From Bacteroidaceae bacterium (GTDB lineage: Bacteria > Bacteroidota > Bacteroidia > Bacteroidales > Bacteroidaceae), in the NCBI GenBank assembly GCA_016280445.1, contig JAEEGS010000076.1, forward strand, positions 1 to 44,585: a stretch of 44,585 nt of DNA. Reading direction: 5' to 3'. Both the position numbers and the translations under genes were made by a program. The notes under the pieces were generated by a model. It saw only the letters and a list, made by a program, of their open reading frames with translations. It was not told the origin of the DNA and did no database searches. Below, piece by piece: positions 42,812 to 44,585 of the stretch (position 1 is its first letter; each line of letters opens with the position of its first letter).

Positions 42812-44479
42812 TCATGTAAATATATAATGTCCGTAGCCATTAGAATCATCATACTCTATCGTTGTGTCAAATGGTATGTTGCCGTTCGCCTCATACGCCT
42901 CAAGATAGTATTTCTGCTCCTTGTCATCCGTAAAGTACTTCTTTAGAATTCCGTTGTCATCAACAGACACCAGATGTCGCAGCCCGTTATCCGTAGGCAC
43001 GTCCCTCTCAAAATCTATAATAACTATGTGCTTGTTCTGGAGGGTCTTGATAGAGACGACTTTTCCCCGGAAGTGCTTCTTACCACTCTCATCACGATAT
43101 GGTGGTATAACACCATCTGGGTCTTCGAAAACCAGAATATAGTGGCCGAAGCCGTCAGAGTCATCATATTCCACAGTGACGGGCTTAGGAAGCATCTTAT
43201 GATCATCAAACTGCTCAACATAGTACTTCATCTCCTTGTCTGCAGTGAAGAACTTCTTTTGTTCCCCTTTGTCATCCACAAGGATGAGATGCCGAGAACC
43301 GTTATCGGTTTTGACATCCTTCTCATAGTCAACAACCAAGACATGCTTGTTCTGCAATGTCTTGATGGAAACGCGTTTTCCCTGAAATCGTTTCTTACCA
43401 TCAGTACCCTTGAACGGGGGCACCGATTTCTTCAATTTACTGAATGAGTCCATTTTCTTGCCTGTTAATATATAAAATAGATGTTTACAGTCTGCATGAC
43501 AGGCCATTCCCTTGAATGACCCGATAATCTCCTGCCTCCGCTTTCTCGACTTCACTTTTGCAAGTTTCCTCGCAGCGTTCTTCTTAGTCCGCTTACGTAT
43601 CAGCGAGTAGTCATCGTAATGAACGAAACCGAGATGGTCAAGCCCCTCCTGGATGGGACGGATAGCCTCATTCGGCTTCACACGTAGGTTCAGCTTCGCC
43701 ACTTCTTTCACATAAATATCTCTCAACTTCCACAGTTCCTTCTTGTCATAATGCCACATCACGACATCATCACAATACCGGTCATACAGATATCGGCATT
43801 CACCATCACGCTCATACTTCAGCACGTGCTCACACATCACATGATCGACTATGGAAAGATACAGGTTGGCAAAGCACTGCGAACTCATCAGACCCTTCGA
43901 CAGGCCTTGTGGCAAGAGCGTGATGAAACTGTCAAGAATTGGCAACAGCAACGCATCTGATATGAACTCACGTATAAGCTCCTTCATCCGCTCCTGACTG
44001 ATGTTGTCATAGAAATGCTCGATGTCGTTCTGGTAATAATACTGCATCATCAGCGGCACATTACGCAGGTCTTCCTCTATGATATGGTGCAGCCAGTGCA
44101 TCCCTCTCCCCTTGATAGAGGCTCCAGTGTTCTTGATGAACGTCGGATAGGTGTATTTCTCCACTATCACCATGATGGCGTGACAACCGACACGCTTGAT
44201 GACACGTGGAGCCTGCACGTCACGCTCCTTGGGACCGTCGGTTACATGAATCTGTCTCACATCAGAGGGAAGGATACGAAAAACACCCCTGCTGATCTCG
44301 TCTTGCAGCAGTGCCACAATCTTTTCTCGCAGAGGTCTGTATATCTCTTTCTGATGACTGTTCTCCAGATGGTCGATGACGTAATCGAAGCTCTCATACA
44401 TATTGTCATCGCTGACGATTTCTGGTATGAGATTGTCAAGAGGATAAACAATTTCGGTGTTCATGCCTTCAGGCTTCAT
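42812..44479 (-). CDS. Reverse transcriptase of diversity-generating retroelement type, with duplicated C-terminal domain
   Basis: 555 residues from ATG 44479, chosen because it forms an ATGA overlap with an open frame entering from the right; TTG 44512 and ATG 44464 are alternatives. RT motifs are: A, Asp152 in YYQNDIEHFYDNIS; B, QGLSKGLMSSQ (191-201) with the GxxxSQ form typical of DGR enzymes; C, YCDD (235-238); then LDHLGFVHYDDYSLIRKR. After the thumb, a domain beginning KKRFQGKRVSIKTLQNKH (362-452) is repeated as KKHFRGKVVSIKTLQNKH (467-555). From memory, related RTs carry this domain once. It would copy an RNA template with adenine mutagenesis to vary a target gene. Template, variable repeat and Avd are not in the window. 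Confidence 0.85.
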   Translation of the reverse strand: MKPEGMNTEIVYPLDNLIPEIVSDDNMYESFDYVIDHLENSHQKEIYRPLREKIVALLQDEISRGVFRILPSDVRQIHVTDGPKERDVQAPRVIKRVGCHAIMVIVEKYTYPTFIKNTGASIKGRGMHWLHHIIEEDLRNVPLMMQYYYQNDIEHFYDNISQERMKELIREFISDALLLPILDSFITLLPQGLSKGLMSSQCFANLYLSIVDHVMCEHVLKYERDGECRYLYDRYCDDVVMWHYDKKELWKLRDIYVKEVAKLNLRVKPNEAIRPIQEGLDHLGFVHYDDYSLIRKRTKKNAARKLAKVKSRKRRQEIIGSFKGMACHADCKHLFYILTGKKMDSFSKLKKSVPPFKGTDGKKRFQGKRVSIKTLQNKHVLVVDYEKDVKTDNGSRHLILVDDKGEQKKFFTADKEMKYYVEQFDDHKMLPKPVTVEYDDSDGFGHYILVFEDPDGVIPPYRDESGKKHFRGKVVSIKTLQNKHIVIIDFERDVPTDNGLRHLVSVDDNGILKKYFTDDKEQKYYLEAYEANGNIPFDTTIEYDDSNGYGHYIFT

Positions 44480-44585
44480 GTGATGTTCCGGCTTTCCGTC
44501 TGGTCGCGACAAATCGCAACTTTAGCAACGCTGTTGCCGAGGCTCAGTCCCCTCGCCCGTACAATGGCAGACTCGCTGCTGCTGC
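44476..44585 (-). other. Open frame entering from the right, possible template-repeat end
   Basis: A frame without start runs from the window edge to TGA 44476, overlapping the RT ATG as ATGA, and reads SESAIVRARGLSLGNSVAKV near its beginning. It is G/C-rich, with hairpins GCAAC/GTTGC and GCGA/TCGC. It is either the end of a coupled gene or the 3' end of the DGR template repeat, which often lies just upstream of the RT. 110 bases are too few to decide. Confidence 0.35.

Larger units (their letters stand above)
38871..44585. mobile_element. Integrated phage or phage-like element, left part; right end outside the window
   Basis: A tyrosine integrase at the left, a lysis cassette and a DGR-type reverse transcriptase show an integrated element. 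The left boundary is not certain. Candidates are GTACCTTTGA (minus strand, 38871-38880) and GTACCTTTGC (38798-38807), which share the 11-base CAAAGGTACGA on the plus strand. The chosen coordinate takes the first. No structural phage genes are in the window, so the kind of element is inferred from lysis genes only. Confidence 0.65.

Overview
The window looks like a chromosomal segment from a Bacteroidales bacterium, most likely Prevotella or Bacteroides-like (inference). The basis is the repeated promoter form TTTG, 19-20 bases, TAnnTTTG; the AraR-type Nudix regulator inside an arabinose operon; DUF5112/DUF5113-type sensor proteins; many short lipoproteins; and a phage-type element whose reverse transcriptase carries the C-terminal extension I associate with Bacteroidetes.

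Region 1 (1-13134, all minus strand) is a pentose/galactose block. Reading right to left there is a galactose set (cytosolic mutarotase, MFS sugar permease, galactokinase, hairpin terminator). It is followed by an arabinose operon: lipoprotein mutarotase, sodium/sugar symporter, araR, araD, araA, araB and a transketolase cut by the window edge. Imported L-arabinose would pass through L-ribulose and L-ribulose-5-P to D-xylulose-5-P, which transketolase feeds into the pentose phosphate pathway.

Region 2 (13310-25709) holds folC and, divergently, a 1406-residue double sensor kinase with its response regulator and an AbgT-like membrane protein. It also holds nth, rpmA-rplU, several lipoproteins or orphan genes and a tRNA-Val. 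Three copies of a 183-201 bp fold-back, MITE-like element built of 9-bp repeats lie here, plus two heptamer arrays.

Region 3 (25812-38790) has a PL11 rhamnogalacturonan lyase, a fourth MITE-like element with related ends but another core, and a lipoprotein. An AraC regulator is divergent from an RND efflux operon. Then come two GYF/CD225 paralogues, a DUF2752 gene that has apparently lost its ATG, and a cytosolic UshA-like phosphohydrolase.

Region 4 (about 38.8 kb to the right edge) is the left end of an integrated phage or phage-like element. It has a tyrosine recombinase flanked by six ATTGTCGA boxes and a tightly overlapping lysis cassette (tail-associated protein, holin, 30-residue membrane peptide, M15 endolysin, Rz-like protein). 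A stretch with five consecutive hairpins follows, then a reverse transcriptase of the diversity-generating retroelement (DGR) type with a duplicated C-terminal domain. The template and variable repeats would be expected just beyond the right edge.

All family assignments were made by reading the sequence; no database search was run.
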